Assembly: GCA_001942415.1 (NCBI GenBank)
Contig: MKJX01000173.1
Location: 124,001 to 188,000, forward strand
Reading direction: 5' to 3'
Length of the DNA: 64,000 nucleotides
DNA from: Pseudonocardia sp. CNS-139
GTDB taxonomy: Bacteria > Actinomycetota > Actinomycetes > Mycobacteriales > Pseudonocardiaceae
Numbering within the stretch: position 1 is the stretch's first letter; each line of letters opens with the position of its first letter. The notes beneath the pieces were generated by a model, which made no database searches, was not told the DNA's origin, and saw only the letters and a list, made by a program, of their open reading frames with translations. The translations under genes and the position numbers were made by a program. Shown one piece after another: positions 36,353 through 46,509 of the stretch.

Positions 36353-37318
36353 GTGACGCACACGTGCGCCGTGCTCGACGACTACCAGGGTGTGGCCCTG
36401 ACCTCCGCGGACTGGGGGCCGGTGCGCGACGCCGTGGACGTCGACGTGTTCCGCGAGCACATCACCGACGCGGACGCGCTGGTCGCGGCCCTGGAGAAGT
36501 ACGAGATCGTGGTGATCATGCGGGAGCGCACGCCGTTCCCGCGGGCCGTGCTGGAGCGGCTGCCGAACCTGCGGCTGCTGATCACCACGGGCATGCGCAA
36601 CGCGTCGGTGGACGTCGCGGCGGCCGCCGAGCGCGGCGTGGTGGTGTGCGGCACCGGCGGGATGGTCAGCCCGACCGTCGAGCTGACCTGGGCGCTCATC
36701 ACCGGGCTGGCCCGCGCCGTCGCGGTCGAGAACGCCGGGCTGCGCAGCGGCGAGGGCCCGTGGCAGCGCACCGTCGGCACCGACCTCACCGGCGCGACGC
36801 TCGGCGTCGTCGGGCTGGGCAAGATCGGCAGCGAGGTCGCCGCGATCGGGCGCGCGTTCGGGATGGACGTGCTCGCGTGGAGCCAGAACCTCACCGCCGA
36901 GAAGGCCGCGGCCGGCGGCGCGCGGCTGGCCGCGTCCAAGCGGGACCTGCTCGCCGAGAGCGACTTCGTGACGGTGCACCTGGTGCTCTCCGACCGCACC
37001 CGCGGCCTGATCGGCGCCGACGACCTCGCCGTGATGCGCCCGGACGCCTACCTCGTGAACACCTCGCGGGCCCCGATCGTCGACCAGGACGCGCTGGTCG
37101 AAGCGCTGGCGGCGGGCCGTATCGCGGGCGCCGGCCTCGACGTCTACGACGTGGAGCCGCTGCCCGCCGACCACCCGTACCGCACGCTGCCGAACGTGCT
37201 CGCCACCCCGCACCTGGGCTACGTGACCAAGCGGAACTACGCCGGGTTCCACGCCGACGTCGTCGCCGACATCGCCGCCTACCTGGCCGGCGAGCCGGTC
37301 CGGGTCATCAGCGCGTGA
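36353..37318 (+). CDS. D-2-hydroxyacid dehydrogenase family protein
   Basis: Intact 321-residue NAD-dependent dehydrogenase of the phosphoglycerate dehydrogenase family. Rossmann motif LGVVGLGKIGSEVAAIGRAF, arginine in LVNTSRAPIVDQDAL, glutamate in DVYDVEPLP, histidine in ATPHLGYV, which together form the usual Arg-Glu-His triad. GTG 36353 is preceded by a perfect GAGGAGG. It is the last gene of the operon, after the IclR regulator. Reduces a 2-oxoacid or oxidises a D-2-hydroxyacid. Confidence 0.93.
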   Translation: MTHTCAVLDDYQGVALTSADWGPVRDAVDVDVFREHITDADALVAALEKYEIVVIMRERTPFPRAVLERLPNLRLLITTGMRNASVDVAAAAERGVVVCGTGGMVSPTVELTWALITGLARAVAVENAGLRSGEGPWQRTVGTDLTGATLGVVGLGKIGSEVAAIGRAFGMDVLAWSQNLTAEKAAAGGARLAASKRDLLAESDFVTVHLVLSDRTRGLIGADDLAVMRPDAYLVNTSRAPIVDQDALVEALAAGRIAGAGLDVYDVEPLPADHPYRTLPNVLATPHLGYVTKRNYAGFHADVVADIAAYLAGEPVRVISA

Positions 37319-37407
37319 CCCTCGCCGGTCCGTTCGGCGTTGGTCCGTCCGGGGACGGGGTGGTGGTCCCGCCATGCGGGAAACCAGATGACGACGACGT
37401 GTTTTCC

Positions 37408-37421
37408 TCCGGGTAACCGGA
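37408..37421. promoter_or_regulatory. Palindrome upstream of the GntR gene
   Basis: TCCGG-GTAA-CCGGA, a perfect 5-bp inverted repeat with the AT-rich patch GTTTTCC beside it. It lies 33 bp upstream of the GntR start. Candidate autoregulatory operator. Confidence 0.35.
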
Positions 37422-37454
37422 ACGCGTCGGGTCGAGGGGGAGGCTCCTTGTCTG

Positions 37455-38251
37455 ATGAAGAGTGAAGCCCGGCTCGAGGTCCTCCACCGCCAACGTGTGC
37501 CCGCCGTGCGCCGGGTCCGGGACGTCCTGCGGGCCGAGATCCTCGCCGGCCGTTACGCCGGGGGCGCGCTGCCCCGCGAGGACGTGCTCATCCGCATGTT
37601 CGGGGTGAGCCGGGGCGTCGTGCGGGACGTGCTGGCGCTGCTGCGGGAGGAGGGGCTCGTCCAGCGGCTCCAGGGCGCAGGCACGTTCGCCGTCACCCCG
37701 GCCCGCTCGGCCCGGGAGATCGACGCGCTCAACGCGCGCTCGCCTCCACCGACAACGCGCGGACGTTCCGGGAGACCGTGTCGGTCGAGCAGGTGCCGGC
37801 CCCGGCGTACGTCGCCGAGCGGCTCGGGATCGCCGTGGGCGAGCCCGTCGTGCACCACGAGCGGCTGAACCTGCTGGACGGCAGCCCGGTGACACTGCGG
37901 TCGGGCTGGATGCTCGGCGCGGTGGGGGAGCGGCTGGCCGCGCACAGCCACGAGGAGCTCCACGACCTCGTGCTGGAGATCATCGAGACGGTGCTCGGCT
38001 GCCCCATCGAGACGGCCGAGCTGAAGATCGAGGCGGTGGTCGCGGACTCCGCGACCGCGGGGGTGCTCGGCGTGTCGCCGGGCGCACCGCTGGTGCTGAT
38101 GGAGCGGCTCTTCCGGGGCACCGACGGCACGCCCGTCGAGCTGAGCTTCAGCCGCATCCGGGCCGACCGGCTCGTGTTCAGCACCGTGCTGCGCCGGCGC
38201 GCGCAGGGCAGCGGCGCGTGGGTCGCCGCGTCCCCGCACACCACCCCCTGA
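37455..38251 (+). CDS. GntR-family regulator with UTRA domain (HutC type), frameshifted
   Basis: DNA-binding winged helix at residues 20-80 (EILAGRYAGGALPREDVLIR, MFGVSRGVVRDVLALLREEG) followed by a UTRA ligand domain (VPAPAYVAERLGIAVGEPVV, LMERLFRGTDGTPVELSFS). One frame break near 37740; about 265 residues when repaired. ATG 37455. It stands between the dehydrogenase and the amidase/ABC segment, on the same strand, and probably controls the amidase-transporter transcript. The ligand is unknown. Confidence 0.9.
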
Positions 38252-38261
38252 CCTCCCCTTC

Positions 38262-38276
38262 CGGGCGTTTCGCCCG
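38262..38276 (+). terminator. Short hairpin after the GntR gene
   Basis: CGGGCG-ttt-CGCCCG, 10 bp past the GntR stop and followed by TGTT. The stem is only 6 bp, so it is a weak candidate. The rest of the interval to 38530 should hold the promoter of the amidase operon; a GTCAC...GTGAC inverted repeat lies at 38449-38466. Confidence 0.35.
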
Positions 38277-38529
38277 TGTTGCGCGCGGAACGGATCGGCC
38301 CGCCCCGTGCGGGCGTCCCGTCCGGGCGCGCCCCCGCATGCCTTCCGGAATCGGCGGAAAACGCGCAGAAGGGTCGCATTTCTCCGGAACGTGCCGGCGA
38401 AACCGCAGGTGAGCGGCCTGCGGACGGCCTGCTGACCTCGCGTAACTCGTCACACACGGGCGTGACCCGGGTCGGACATCGCGGTTTCGCACGATTCTCC
38501 CCATCAGCCAGTGAAAGGTGGGGATCGCG

Positions 38530-40089
38530 ATGTTCGAAAGTCCCGATGTCGAGGATCTGATGGCCACCGCGCAGGCGATCGGCTTCCGGCTGGAACGCGA
38601 CGAGGCGCTGGTCTACCAGACCCGACTGGTGGCGCAGCTGGCCGAGTTCGACGCGTTCCTCTCCGCCCGCATGGACGAGGGCGCACCGCCGGTCACCTAC
38701 CCCGAGCGCGCTCCCGGTTACCGGCCCTCCGCCGCGGAGGACCCCTACAACGCGTGGATGTGGAAGTGCCGCATCGAGGGCGCACCCGACGGCCTGCTCG
38801 TGGGCAAGACCGTCAGCTACAAGGACCACACCGCCGTCGCCGGCATCCCCTGCACCTTCGGCACCTACGCCCTGGAGGGCTACGTCCCGGACTTCGACGC
38901 CACCACCGTGACGCGGGTGCTCGCCGCGGGCGGCACGATCGTCGGCAAGAACACGATGGACGGGCTGGCCGGCGGCAAGGGCTACAACGGCTCGATGGCC
39001 GGCGACTACGGCCGCCCGAAGAACCCGCACAGCCCGAGCCACCTCACCGGCGGCTCGTCCTCCGGCTCCGGCGCCGCGCTCGCGGCGGGCGAGGTGGACA
39101 TCGCGTTCGGCGGCGACCAGGGCGGCTCGATCCGCAGCCCCGCGTCCTGGTGCGGGGTGGTCGGGCTCAAGCCGACGTTCGGGCTGGTGTCGCACTTCGG
39201 CGTCGGGTTCGGTTCGGAGCCCAGCATCGACTACACCGGCCCGATGGCCCGCACCGTGCGGGACACGGCCGCGGCGTTGCAGGCCGTCGCCGGCCCCGAC
39301 GGGCTCGACCCGCGCCAGGGCCGCGACGTCCCCGAGACGCTCGACGTGCTCACCGGGCTCGACGGCGGGGTGGCCGGGCTGCGGGTCGCCGTGGTCGACG
39401 AGGGCTTCGACGACGGCACCGAGCCCGACGTGCGCGACGCCGTGCTGGAGGCCGCCGACGTGCTGGCGCGGGCCGGCGCGGTCGTCACGAAGATCTCGCT
39501 GCCCGAGCACCGCACGGTCCGCCGCGCCGCGGCGGCGCTCACCGCCGAGGGCGCCCGCGCGGTGTTCGACGCCGGGTTCATGGGCGCCTACGCCCGCACC
39601 TACTACCCGACGTCGCTGGTCGCGGCCGTCATGAAGATGAACCGGCACGGCGCCGGGGCGCTCCCGGCCCGCACCAAGATGACGCTGCTGACCTCGGAGT
39701 ACAGCCGCAGCAACTTCCACGGCGCGGTCTACGCCAAGGCGCACAACGTGCGGAAGGCGTTCATCGCCGCCGTCGACGGGGCGCTCGGCGAGCACGACGT
39801 GCTGCTGATGCCGACGTCGCCGACGGTGGCGAAGCCGTGGGTGGCACCGAGCGGGCCGTACCTGGAACAGCTCGCCGTGGCGCTGGAGCCGATGACCCGC
39901 AACCGCAACCGCCAGCCGTTCAACTACACCGGCCACCCCGCGCTGAGCATCCCGTGCGGCAAGTCCGGCGGCCTGCCGATCGGGCTCCAGCTGATCGGCC
40001 GCTTCCACGACGACGGGCTGCTCCTGCGCACCGCGCAGGCCTACCAGGCCTCCGTCGACTGGGACGCCCTGGTCACGCCCCAGCGCTGA
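38530..40089 (+). CDS. Amidase signature enzyme (copy 1)
   Basis: Intact, about 519 residues, of the amidase-signature family (Ser-cisSer-Lys triad). Catalytic Lys in SYKDHTAVAG (about residue 100), cis-Ser and nucleophile region TGGSSSGSGAALAAG and GGDQGGSIRSPASWCG, ending with the conserved NYTGHPALSIPCG and GLPIGLQLIG. ATG 38530 preferred over GTG 38518 because AGGTGGGG is well placed. The family hydrolyses small to mid-size carboxamides or peptides to acid and ammonia or amine. First gene of the amidase/ABC transcript; a paralogue follows 56 bp downstream. Confidence 0.94.
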   Translation: MFESPDVEDLMATAQAIGFRLERDEALVYQTRLVAQLAEFDAFLSARMDEGAPPVTYPERAPGYRPSAAEDPYNAWMWKCRIEGAPDGLLVGKTVSYKDHTAVAGIPCTFGTYALEGYVPDFDATTVTRVLAAGGTIVGKNTMDGLAGGKGYNGSMAGDYGRPKNPHSPSHLTGGSSSGSGAALAAGEVDIAFGGDQGGSIRSPASWCGVVGLKPTFGLVSHFGVGFGSEPSIDYTGPMARTVRDTAAALQAVAGPDGLDPRQGRDVPETLDVLTGLDGGVAGLRVAVVDEGFDDGTEPDVRDAVLEAADVLARAGAVVTKISLPEHRTVRRAAAALTAEGARAVFDAGFMGAYARTYYPTSLVAAVMKMNRHGAGALPARTKMTLLTSEYSRSNFHGAVYAKAHNVRKAFIAAVDGALGEHDVLLMPTSPTVAKPWVAPSGPYLEQLAVALEPMTRNRNRQPFNYTGHPALSIPCGKSGGLPIGLQLIGRFHDDGLLLRTAQAYQASVDWDALVTPQR

Positions 40090-40145
40090 GCCCGTCCCCT
40101 CCCCCCGCAGATCCCGTTCCGGCACCACCATCCGAGAGGAATGCC

Positions 40146-41722
40146 GTGTTCGCACGTCCGGACGTCGACGACATCACCGCCAAGGCCAAGGCCCTCGGGT
40201 TCACCCTGAGCCCCGAGGAGGCGGAGCTCTTCCAGAAGCAACTGGTCAAGCAGCTCACCGCCTTCGACGAGTTCCTGTACGAGCGCATCGACGAGGGCGC
40301 CCCGCCGGTCGCCTTCGGCCCCCGCGACCGCGGCTACCGGCCCTCGGCCGAGGAGGACCGCTACAACGCGTGGATGTGGAAGTGCGAGATCAAGGGCGCT
40401 TCCGAGGGCCTGCTCGCGGGCAAGACCGTGAGCTTCAAGGACCACACCGCCGTCGCCGGCATCCCCTGCACCTTCGGCACGTACGCGCTGGAGGGTTTCG
40501 TCCCCGACTTCGACGCCACCGTCGCCGCGCGGGTGCTGGCCGCGGGCGCCACGATCGTCGGCAAGAACACCATGAACGGCCTGGCCGGCGGCAAGGCGTA
40601 CGGCGGCAACACCGGCGACTACGGCCGCCCGCTCAACCCGCACAACCCCGAGCACATGACCGGCGGCTCCTCGTCGGGTCCGGCGCGCGCTCGCGGCCGG
40701 GGAGGTCGACATCTCCTTCGGCGGCGACCAGGGCGGCTCCGTCCGCATCCCGGCGGCGTGGTGCGGGGTGGTGGGCCACAAGCCGACGTTCGGGCTCGTG
40801 TCGCACTTCGGCGTCGGGTTCGGTTCGGAGCCCAGCATCGACTACGCCGGCCCGATGGCCCGCACGGTCGAGGACACCGCCGCCGCGCTGCAGGCCGTGG
40901 CCGGCGTCGACGGGCTCGACTTCCGCCAGGACCGGGCCGTCCCGGAGACGATGGACGTGCTCTCCACGCTGCGCGACGGCGTCGAGGGCCTGCGCATCGG
41001 CGTGCTGGAGGAGGGGTTCGACGATCTCACCGAGCCCGACGTCGAGCAGGCCGTGCTCGCGGCCGTCGACGTGCTCGCCCGGCTCGGCGCGGACGTCTCG
41101 AAGGTGTCGGTGCCCGAGCACCTCGTCGCCCGCCGGGTCGGCGGGATGATCGGCCCCGAGGGCAGCCGCTCGATCTTCGACGGCGGGTTCATGGGTGCCT
41201 TCGCCCGCACGTACTACCCGACCAAGCTGGTCGCCGCGATCGGCAAGATGAACCGCAACGGCACCGGCGCGCTGCCTCCGCGCACCAAGTTCGGCCTGCT
41301 CACGGCCGAGTACAGCCGGCGCAACTTCTACGGCGCCGTGTACGCGAAGGCGCACAACGTGCGCAGGTCGTGACCGCCGCGTCGACGCCGCGTTCACCGA
41401 GTTCGACATCCTCGTCACGCCCACCTGCCCGACCGTCGCGCCGAAGTGGGTGCCGACGCCGGCCGACCTGGCCGCGATCGAGGCCGAGATCGACCCGTCG
41501 AAGAACCCGGTGCCGGGCGTGCGCATCCGCAACCGCGACACCCGCCCGTTCAACTACACCGGCCACCCCGCCCTCACCGTGCCGTGCGGCAAGTCCGGCG
41601 GCATGCCGATCGGGCTGCAGCTCGTCGGCCGGTTCTACGACGACCCGCTGCTGCTGCGGGCCGGCTACGCCTACCAGTCGGCCGTCGACTGGGCCGAGTT
41701 CACCACCCCGTCCGGCGCCTGA
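40146..41722 (+). CDS. Amidase signature enzyme (copy 2), frameshifted
   Basis: Tandem paralogue of copy 1, alignable throughout (same SFKDHTAVAGIPCTFGTYAL, SHFGVGFGSEPSIDY and RPFNYTGHPAL blocks). The catalytic lysine and the TGGSSSG motif are present. Breaks at about 40675-40690 and 41370-41390; comparison with copy 1 indicates about two lost bases at each site. After repair, about 525 residues. GTG 40146 follows GAGAGGA. A few residues differ around the substrate pocket (PTPADLAAIEAEIDPSKNPV inserted before the last block), so the two copies may act on different amides. Confidence 0.92.
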
Positions 41723-41733
41723 CCCGGACCCCG

Positions 41734-41765
41734 CCCGGGGCCGCGCCGCACGGCTCGGCCCCGGG
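41734..41765 (+). terminator. Hairpin between amidase 2 and the ABC genes
   Basis: CCCGGGGCCG (41734-41743) pairs perfectly with CGGCCCCGGG (41756-41765) around a 12-nt loop. It may terminate or attenuate transcription into the ABC transporter, setting the ratio of enzyme to transporter. Confidence 0.55.
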
Positions 41766-41802
41766 TGCGCAGTGCCCCGGACACCGACAGAAGGGCTCCT
41801 CG

Positions 41803-42876
41803 ATGGCGGCCTCCCCACCCGCACCTGTGACCGAACCGCTGCTCGAGCTGCGCGGGGTCCGCACCGTGTTCCGCACCGGGTCCGGAGACGTGCCCGCCGT
41901 CGACGACGTGACGCTCGAACTCGGCCACGGCCGGGTCATGGCGATCATCGGGGAGTCCGGCAGCGGCAAGAGCGCGCTGCTGCGGACGATCCTGGGCATC
42001 CAGCCCCCGACGGCGCGCGAGTCCGGCGAGATCCTGCTCGACGGGCGCGACCTGCTCACGCTCTCGAAGAAGGCCCGCGCGGACACCCGCGGGCGGCTGG
42101 TGTCGATGGTCTTCCAGGACCCCATGACCGCCCTGGACCCCGTCTTCACCGTCGAGGAACAGCTGGTCGAGACGTTGCGCCGGCACCTGCCGCTCGGCAG
42201 GGCCGAGGCCCGCAGGCGCGCGCTGGAGCTGCTGGAGCTGGTGCAGATCCCCGCCGCCGCGAGCCGGCTCAAGGCCTACCCGTTCGAGATGAGCGGCGGC
42301 ATGCGCCAGCGCGTGGTGATCGCGATGGCGCTGGCGTGCGAGCCGGCGCTGCTGCTCGCCGACGAGCCCACGACCGCGCTGGACGTCACGGTGCAGGCCA
42401 AGATCCTCGACCTCGTGCGGGAGATCCAGCGCGAGCGCCGGATGGGCGTGCTCATCGTGACGCACGACCTGGCCGTCGCCGCGGCCATCGCGGACGACGT
42501 CGGCGTCATGTACGCCGGGCGCCTCGTCGAGTACGGGCCGGTCGAGAAGGTGATCCTCGAGCCCGGCCACCCCTACACCCGGGGCCTGCTGGCGGCCAAC
42601 GTCCTGCCCGGCCAGCAGACCCGGCCCCGGTCGATCCCCGGCGCGCCGCCGTCGCTGCAGCGGCTGCCGCCGGGCTGCGCCTTCGCTCCCCGCTGCGACG
42701 TCGCCACCGTCGAGTGCTGGGAACGGCAGCCCCCGCAGGTCACGACCGGCCCGGGCACCTGGAGCCGCTGCCTGCACGCGCAGGAGCTGGTCGGCGTCCC
42801 GGTGCCGCAAGCGGGCCTGCGCCCCGACCACCCCACCCCCACCACCCCGAGGGAGAACTCCCGTGTCCGCACCTGA
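41803..42876 (+). CDS. Peptide-type ABC transporter, ATP-binding subunit (DppD/OppD-like)
   Basis: Intact 357-residue ATPase. Walker A GESGSGKS (about residue 50), Q-loop [11 protein letters not shown], signature MSGGMRQRV, Walker [15 protein letters not shown]-loop VTHDLAVAA. The C-terminal oligopeptide domain has the cysteines [15 protein letters not shown]. It overlaps the binding-protein gene by 14 bp. It energises an importer for short peptides or similar amide compounds. Confidence 0.95.
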   Translation: MAASPPAPVTEPLLELRGVRTVFRTGSGDVPAVDDVTLELGHGRVMAIIGESGSGKSALLRTILGIQPPTARESGEILLDGRDLLTLSKKARADTRGRLVSMVFQDPMTALDPVFTVEEQLVETLRRHLPLGRAEARRRALELLELVQIPAAASRLKAYPFEMSGGMRQRVVIAMALACEPALLLADEPTTALDVTVQAKILDLVREIQRERRMGVLIVTHDLAVAAAIADDVGVMYAGRLVEYGPVEKVILEPGHPYTRGLLAANVLPGQQTRPRSIPGAPPSLQRLPPGCAFAPRCDVATVECWERQPPQVTTGPGTWSRCLHAQELVGVPVPQAGLRPDHPTPTTPRENSRVRT

Positions 42877-44509
42877 GACCCGAGCCGCCGGCGGGCGGCT
42901 GCAACGCCTGCGGGGGCGGGCGCTGGGTTGCATCGTCGCCGTGCTCGCCTCGTCGTCGCCGGCTGTGGCGGCGGCGGGAGCAGCGGCGCCGCGCCGGAGG
43001 ACGGCACCGGCGGCACGCTGCGCATCGCCATGTCGGCCGCCAACATCCCGCAGCCGGTCACCCCGCCCACCGAGGGTGGCGAGGGCCTGCGGTTCGTCGG
43101 CATGACGATCTACGACGGGCTGACCCGCTTCAACACCGAGCAGGGGGAGGTCATGCCGACCCCGCAGCCGGGGCTCGCCGAGTCCTGGACGGTGTCGGAG
43201 GACAAGCTGACCTGGACGTTCACGCTGCGCCACGGCGTGACCTTCCACGACGGGTCGCCGTTCAACGCGGACGCGGTGATCTTCCAGTTCAACCGGATGA
43301 AGAACCCCGACTTCGAGTACTACGACCAGCTCAACGCCCCGAAGCACGCCGAGCAGTACCGGTCGTTCAAGAGCTGGGAGAAGATCGACGACTACACCGT
43401 CGCGATCACCACGACCGCCCCGACGGCGTGGCTGGACTGGAGCCTCGCGCAGATCATGCTGCCGAGCCCGGCGGTGGTGCAGCAGTACGGCAACGAGGAC
43501 TACGCGGCGCACGCCAGCGGCACCGGGCCGTTCAAGATGGTGCGCTACGTCGACGGCGAGGTCATGGAGCTGGAGGCCAACCCGGACTACTACCGCGGCC
43601 GCCCCAAGCTCGACCGCATCATCCTGTACCCGCAGGCCGAGGCCGCGTCGCGCACGGCGTCGCTGCAGGCCGGCGAGGTGGAGTGGGCCGAGGTCCCGGC
43701 GCCGGACTCGCTGCCGAGCCTGGAGGCCCAGGTTTCCAGATCAACCTCACCGACTACCCGCACGCGATCCTCATCGGGTTCAACCAGTTCCGGCCGCCGC
43801 TCACCGACGTCCGCGTGCGGCAGGCGCTGAACTACGCCGCCGACCGCGAGGGCCTCGCCGCGATCCTGTCCGGCACCGGCAAGCCGGCCAACCAGTACGT
43901 GCCGCAGTTCGAGCCACCTACGCCGACGGCGTCGGCTACGCCTACGACCCGGAGAAGGCCAAGCAGCTGCTCACCGAGGCCGGCTTCCCGCCCGGGACGC
44001 TGACCCTCAACCTGGCCTACACGATCAACGGCTCGGGCAACATGTACCCGAACGCGATGGTGGAGAAGCTCCAGCAGGACTTCGCCGCGGTCGGCGTGCA
44101 GCTCGACCTCACCCCGTTCGAGTGGGGTGCGTTCTCCACGATGGCCACACAGGGCCTGGAGAACCCCGAGAACGCCGACTACGACCTGATCTGGCGCTCG
44201 CCCGGCGCCGGGATGCTGCCCACGTACTTCGGGCGTGACTGGCTCTGCGACCGGCCCGGCAACCTCAAGCACATCTTCGGCTACTGCAACCCGGAGGTGG
44301 ACCGGACCTACGCCGAGGCCGCCGCGACGTTCGACGCGGACCAGTCCAACCAGCTGCTCTCCCGGGTGGAGCGGATGGTCACCGAGGACGCCGCCGCCCT
44401 CTTCTGGATGCACGACCAGAACCTGCGGGTGCTCGCCCCGAACGTGCACGGCTACGTGCACCCGAAGTCCTGGTACGTCGACTTCCAGAACATCTGGGTC
44501 GAGGAGTGA
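42863..44509 (+). CDS. Peptide-type ABC transporter, substrate-binding lipoprotein (family 5), frameshifted
   Basis: Extracytoplasmic receptor of the DppA/OppA class, about 550 residues when repaired. N-terminal signal with lipobox-like VVAGC, then TLRIAMSAANIPQP, YDGLTRFNTEQGEVMPTPQP, LAESWTVSEDKLTWTFTLR and FHDGSPFNADAVIFQFNRM, the standard SBP-5 signature. Breaks near 42955, 43735 and 43915. The C-terminal half includes RVRQALNYAADREGL and YDPEKAKQLLTEAGFPPG. Which compound it binds is not determinable. Confidence 0.92.
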
Positions 44510-44513
44510 TCCC

Positions 44514-45470
44514 GTGTTCTCGCTGATCGTGCGCCGGACCGCGATGGCCGTCCCGATCCTGCTCGGCGTGACCGTGATCGTCTTCCTGCTCATGACGGTG
44601 CTGCCGGGCGACCCGGCGCAGGCGTTCCTCTCCGAGGACGCCTCGCCGGAGGAGATCGCGGCGGTGCGGGCGTCGCTCGGCCTGGACGACCCGCTGCCGC
44701 TGCAGTACGTGCACTGGCTGGGCAACACGCTCACGGGCGACCTCGGCTGGTCGCCCTACCGGCGGCGCGACGTCTCCGACCTGCTGGCGCAGGCCTGGCT
44801 CAACACCGCGCTGCTCGCCGCGGCGTCGGCGGTGTTCGGGCTGGTCGGCGGGGTCGCGCTGGGCACCTACGCGGCGCTGCGCAGGGGCCGGCTCGCCGAC
44901 CGGGTGGTCTCGTTCTTCTCGCTGACGGGGCTGTCGGTGCCGTCGTTCTTCCTCGCGATCGTCATGCTGATCGTCTTCTCCGCGACGCTCGGCTGGCTCC
45001 CGTCCGCGGGGCCCCGGGGCTGGGACGACGGGCCCCCGTCGAGTTTCCCTGCGCCACCCTGGGTCATGGCCGACGGCCTCGCGGGCGCGCTCGCGACGCT
45101 CGCGATCACGGGCCCGGGTGCGCGGGGCGAGATCGTCGAGACCTACGGCGCCGACTTCGTGCAGACGCTGCGGGCGAAGGGGCTCTCCGGCGGGCGGGTG
45201 CTGGTGCACGTCGGGAAGAGCGCCATCTCGCCGGTGCTCACCACCTCCGGCCTGCAGATCGGCAACCTGCTCGGCGGCGCCGTGCTCATCGAGACGATCT
45301 TCCGCTGGCCCGGCATCGGGAGCCTCGTCTACAGCGCGATCTCCGCGCGCGACCTGCTGGTCGTGCAGGGCGCGACGCTCGTCATCGCGCTGTCGTTCGT
45401 GGTGATCAACCTCCTGGTCGACGTCGGCCAGGCGACGATCGACCCCCGCCTGCGGCGGGCCGTGGCGTGA
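44514..45470 (+). CDS. Peptide-type ABC transporter permease (DppB-like)
   Basis: About 318 residues. N-terminal VRRTAMAVPILLGVTVIVFL, GDPAQAFLSEDASPEEIAAV, membrane helices, and RAKGLSGGRVLVHVGKSAI with the EAA-like loop. It is in one open frame, but the stretch at 45030-45125 (SSFPAPPWVMADGLAGAL) does not read like a family member. Shifted by one base it gives fragments such as LRH-P...PTASR, close to the expected RHLVMPTAS-LA..ARVTRGE. Several compensating indels are suspected there. GTG 44514. Confidence 0.92.
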   Translation: MFSLIVRRTAMAVPILLGVTVIVFLLMTVLPGDPAQAFLSEDASPEEIAAVRASLGLDDPLPLQYVHWLGNTLTGDLGWSPYRRRDVSDLLAQAWLNTALLAAASAVFGLVGGVALGTYAALRRGRLADRVVSFFSLTGLSVPSFFLAIVMLIVFSATLGWLPSAGPRGWDDGPPSSFPAPPWVMADGLAGALATLAITGPGARGEIVETYGADFVQTLRAKGLSGGRVLVHVGKSAISPVLTTSGLQIGNLLGGAVLIETIFRWPGIGSLVYSAISARDLLVVQGATLVIALSFVVINLLVDVGQATIDPRLRRAVA

Positions 45471-45531
45471 CCCCTCCCGAGCCGACTCCCGCTCCGACCA
45501 CCAGGAGCACCCTGTCCACCAGGAGCACCCC

Positions 45532-46509
45532 GTGACCGTCTGGCCACTCACGAAACTCGCGCCGGCCGCCACCCCCGCGGCGGCCGGCGCGGCCCCCGCC
45601 CCCGCCGCACCGCCGACCGCGGAGTCGCTCCGCGAGGCGTGGTGGGCGGCCGACCACGCGATCGAGCCGCGCCCGTACTGGCGGGAGGTGCGCCGGCGGT
45701 TCTTCACCAACCGCGCCGGCGTGGTCGCCCTCGCGGGCCTCGGCCTGATCGTCGTGACCTCGGTGCTGGCGCCGCTGCTGGCCCCGTACGACCCGCTGGT
45801 CGGCGTCGCGACCGACCGGCTCATGCCGCCGTTCAGCGGCTCCCACGTGCTGGGCACCGACGAGCAGGGCCGCGACCTGCTCACCCGGCTGCTCTACGGC
45901 GGCCAGCTCTCGCTGCTCGCCGGGTTCGTCCCGACCGTCATCGCGACGGTCATCGGCACGGCCATCGGGACCTGGTCGGGCTACAAGCGCGGGGCGTCCG
46001 GCACGGTCCTGATGCGCGGCATGGACATGCTCTACGCCTTCCCCGCGATCCTGCTCGCGATCGCGATCGGGGCGTCGCTCGGCGGCGGCCTGCTCAACTC
46101 GATCCTCGCGGTGTCGGTGGTGTTCATCCCGCCGATCGCCCGTGTCGCGGAGTCCGCCACCCGCCAGGTGGTGGTGCAGGAGTACATGGAGGCCGCGCGC
46201 CTGTCCGGGGCCGGGTCGCTGCGCCTGCTGCGCACCCAGGTGCTGCCCAACGTGCTCAACCAGATCCTGGTGTACGCGTCCGGGCTGGTCGGCGTCGCGA
46301 TGCTGATCGCGGCCGGTCTGAGCTTCCTCGGTCTGGGCTCGCAGCCGCCGACGCCCGAGTGGGGCTACATGCTCAACAGCATGCGCGACACGCTCTACTC
46401 GGCGCCGGTGAACACGATGCTCCCCGGGCTGATGATCTTCCTGACGTCCGTCGCGTTCAACACGGCGAGCGACGCGCTGCGCGAGTCGATGGACATGAGG
46501 CTCACGTGA
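45532..46509 (+). CDS. Peptide-type ABC transporter permease (DppC-like)
   Basis: Intact 325-residue permease. Cytoplasmic start with an Ala/Pro-rich linker, then RRRFFTNRAGVVALAGL, HVLGTDEQGRDLLTRLLYG (classic DppC motif), EYMEAARLSGAGSLRLLRTQ (EAA loop) and GLSFLGLGSQPPTPEWGYML. GTGA overlap to the next gene. Second membrane subunit of the importer. Confidence 0.95.
   Translation: MTVWPLTKLAPAATPAAAGAAPAPAAPPTAESLREAWWAADHAIEPRPYWREVRRRFFTNRAGVVALAGLGLIVVTSVLAPLLAPYDPLVGVATDRLMPPFSGSHVLGTDEQGRDLLTRLLYGGQLSLLAGFVPTVIATVIGTAIGTWSGYKRGASGTVLMRGMDMLYAFPAILLAIAIGASLGGGLLNSILAVSVVFIPPIARVAESATRQVVVQEYMEAARLSGAGSLRLLRTQVLPNVLNQILVYASGLVGVAMLIAAGLSFLGLGSQPPTPEWGYMLNSMRDTLYSAPVNTMLPGLMIFLTSVAFNTASDALRESMDMRLT

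Noticed and set aside
38511..44003. A 1830-codon open frame crossing two amidases and the ABC genes
   Set aside because: It is read-through in a shadow frame of GC-rich coding DNA; only short pieces carry family motifs, and those belong to the amidases and the binding protein.
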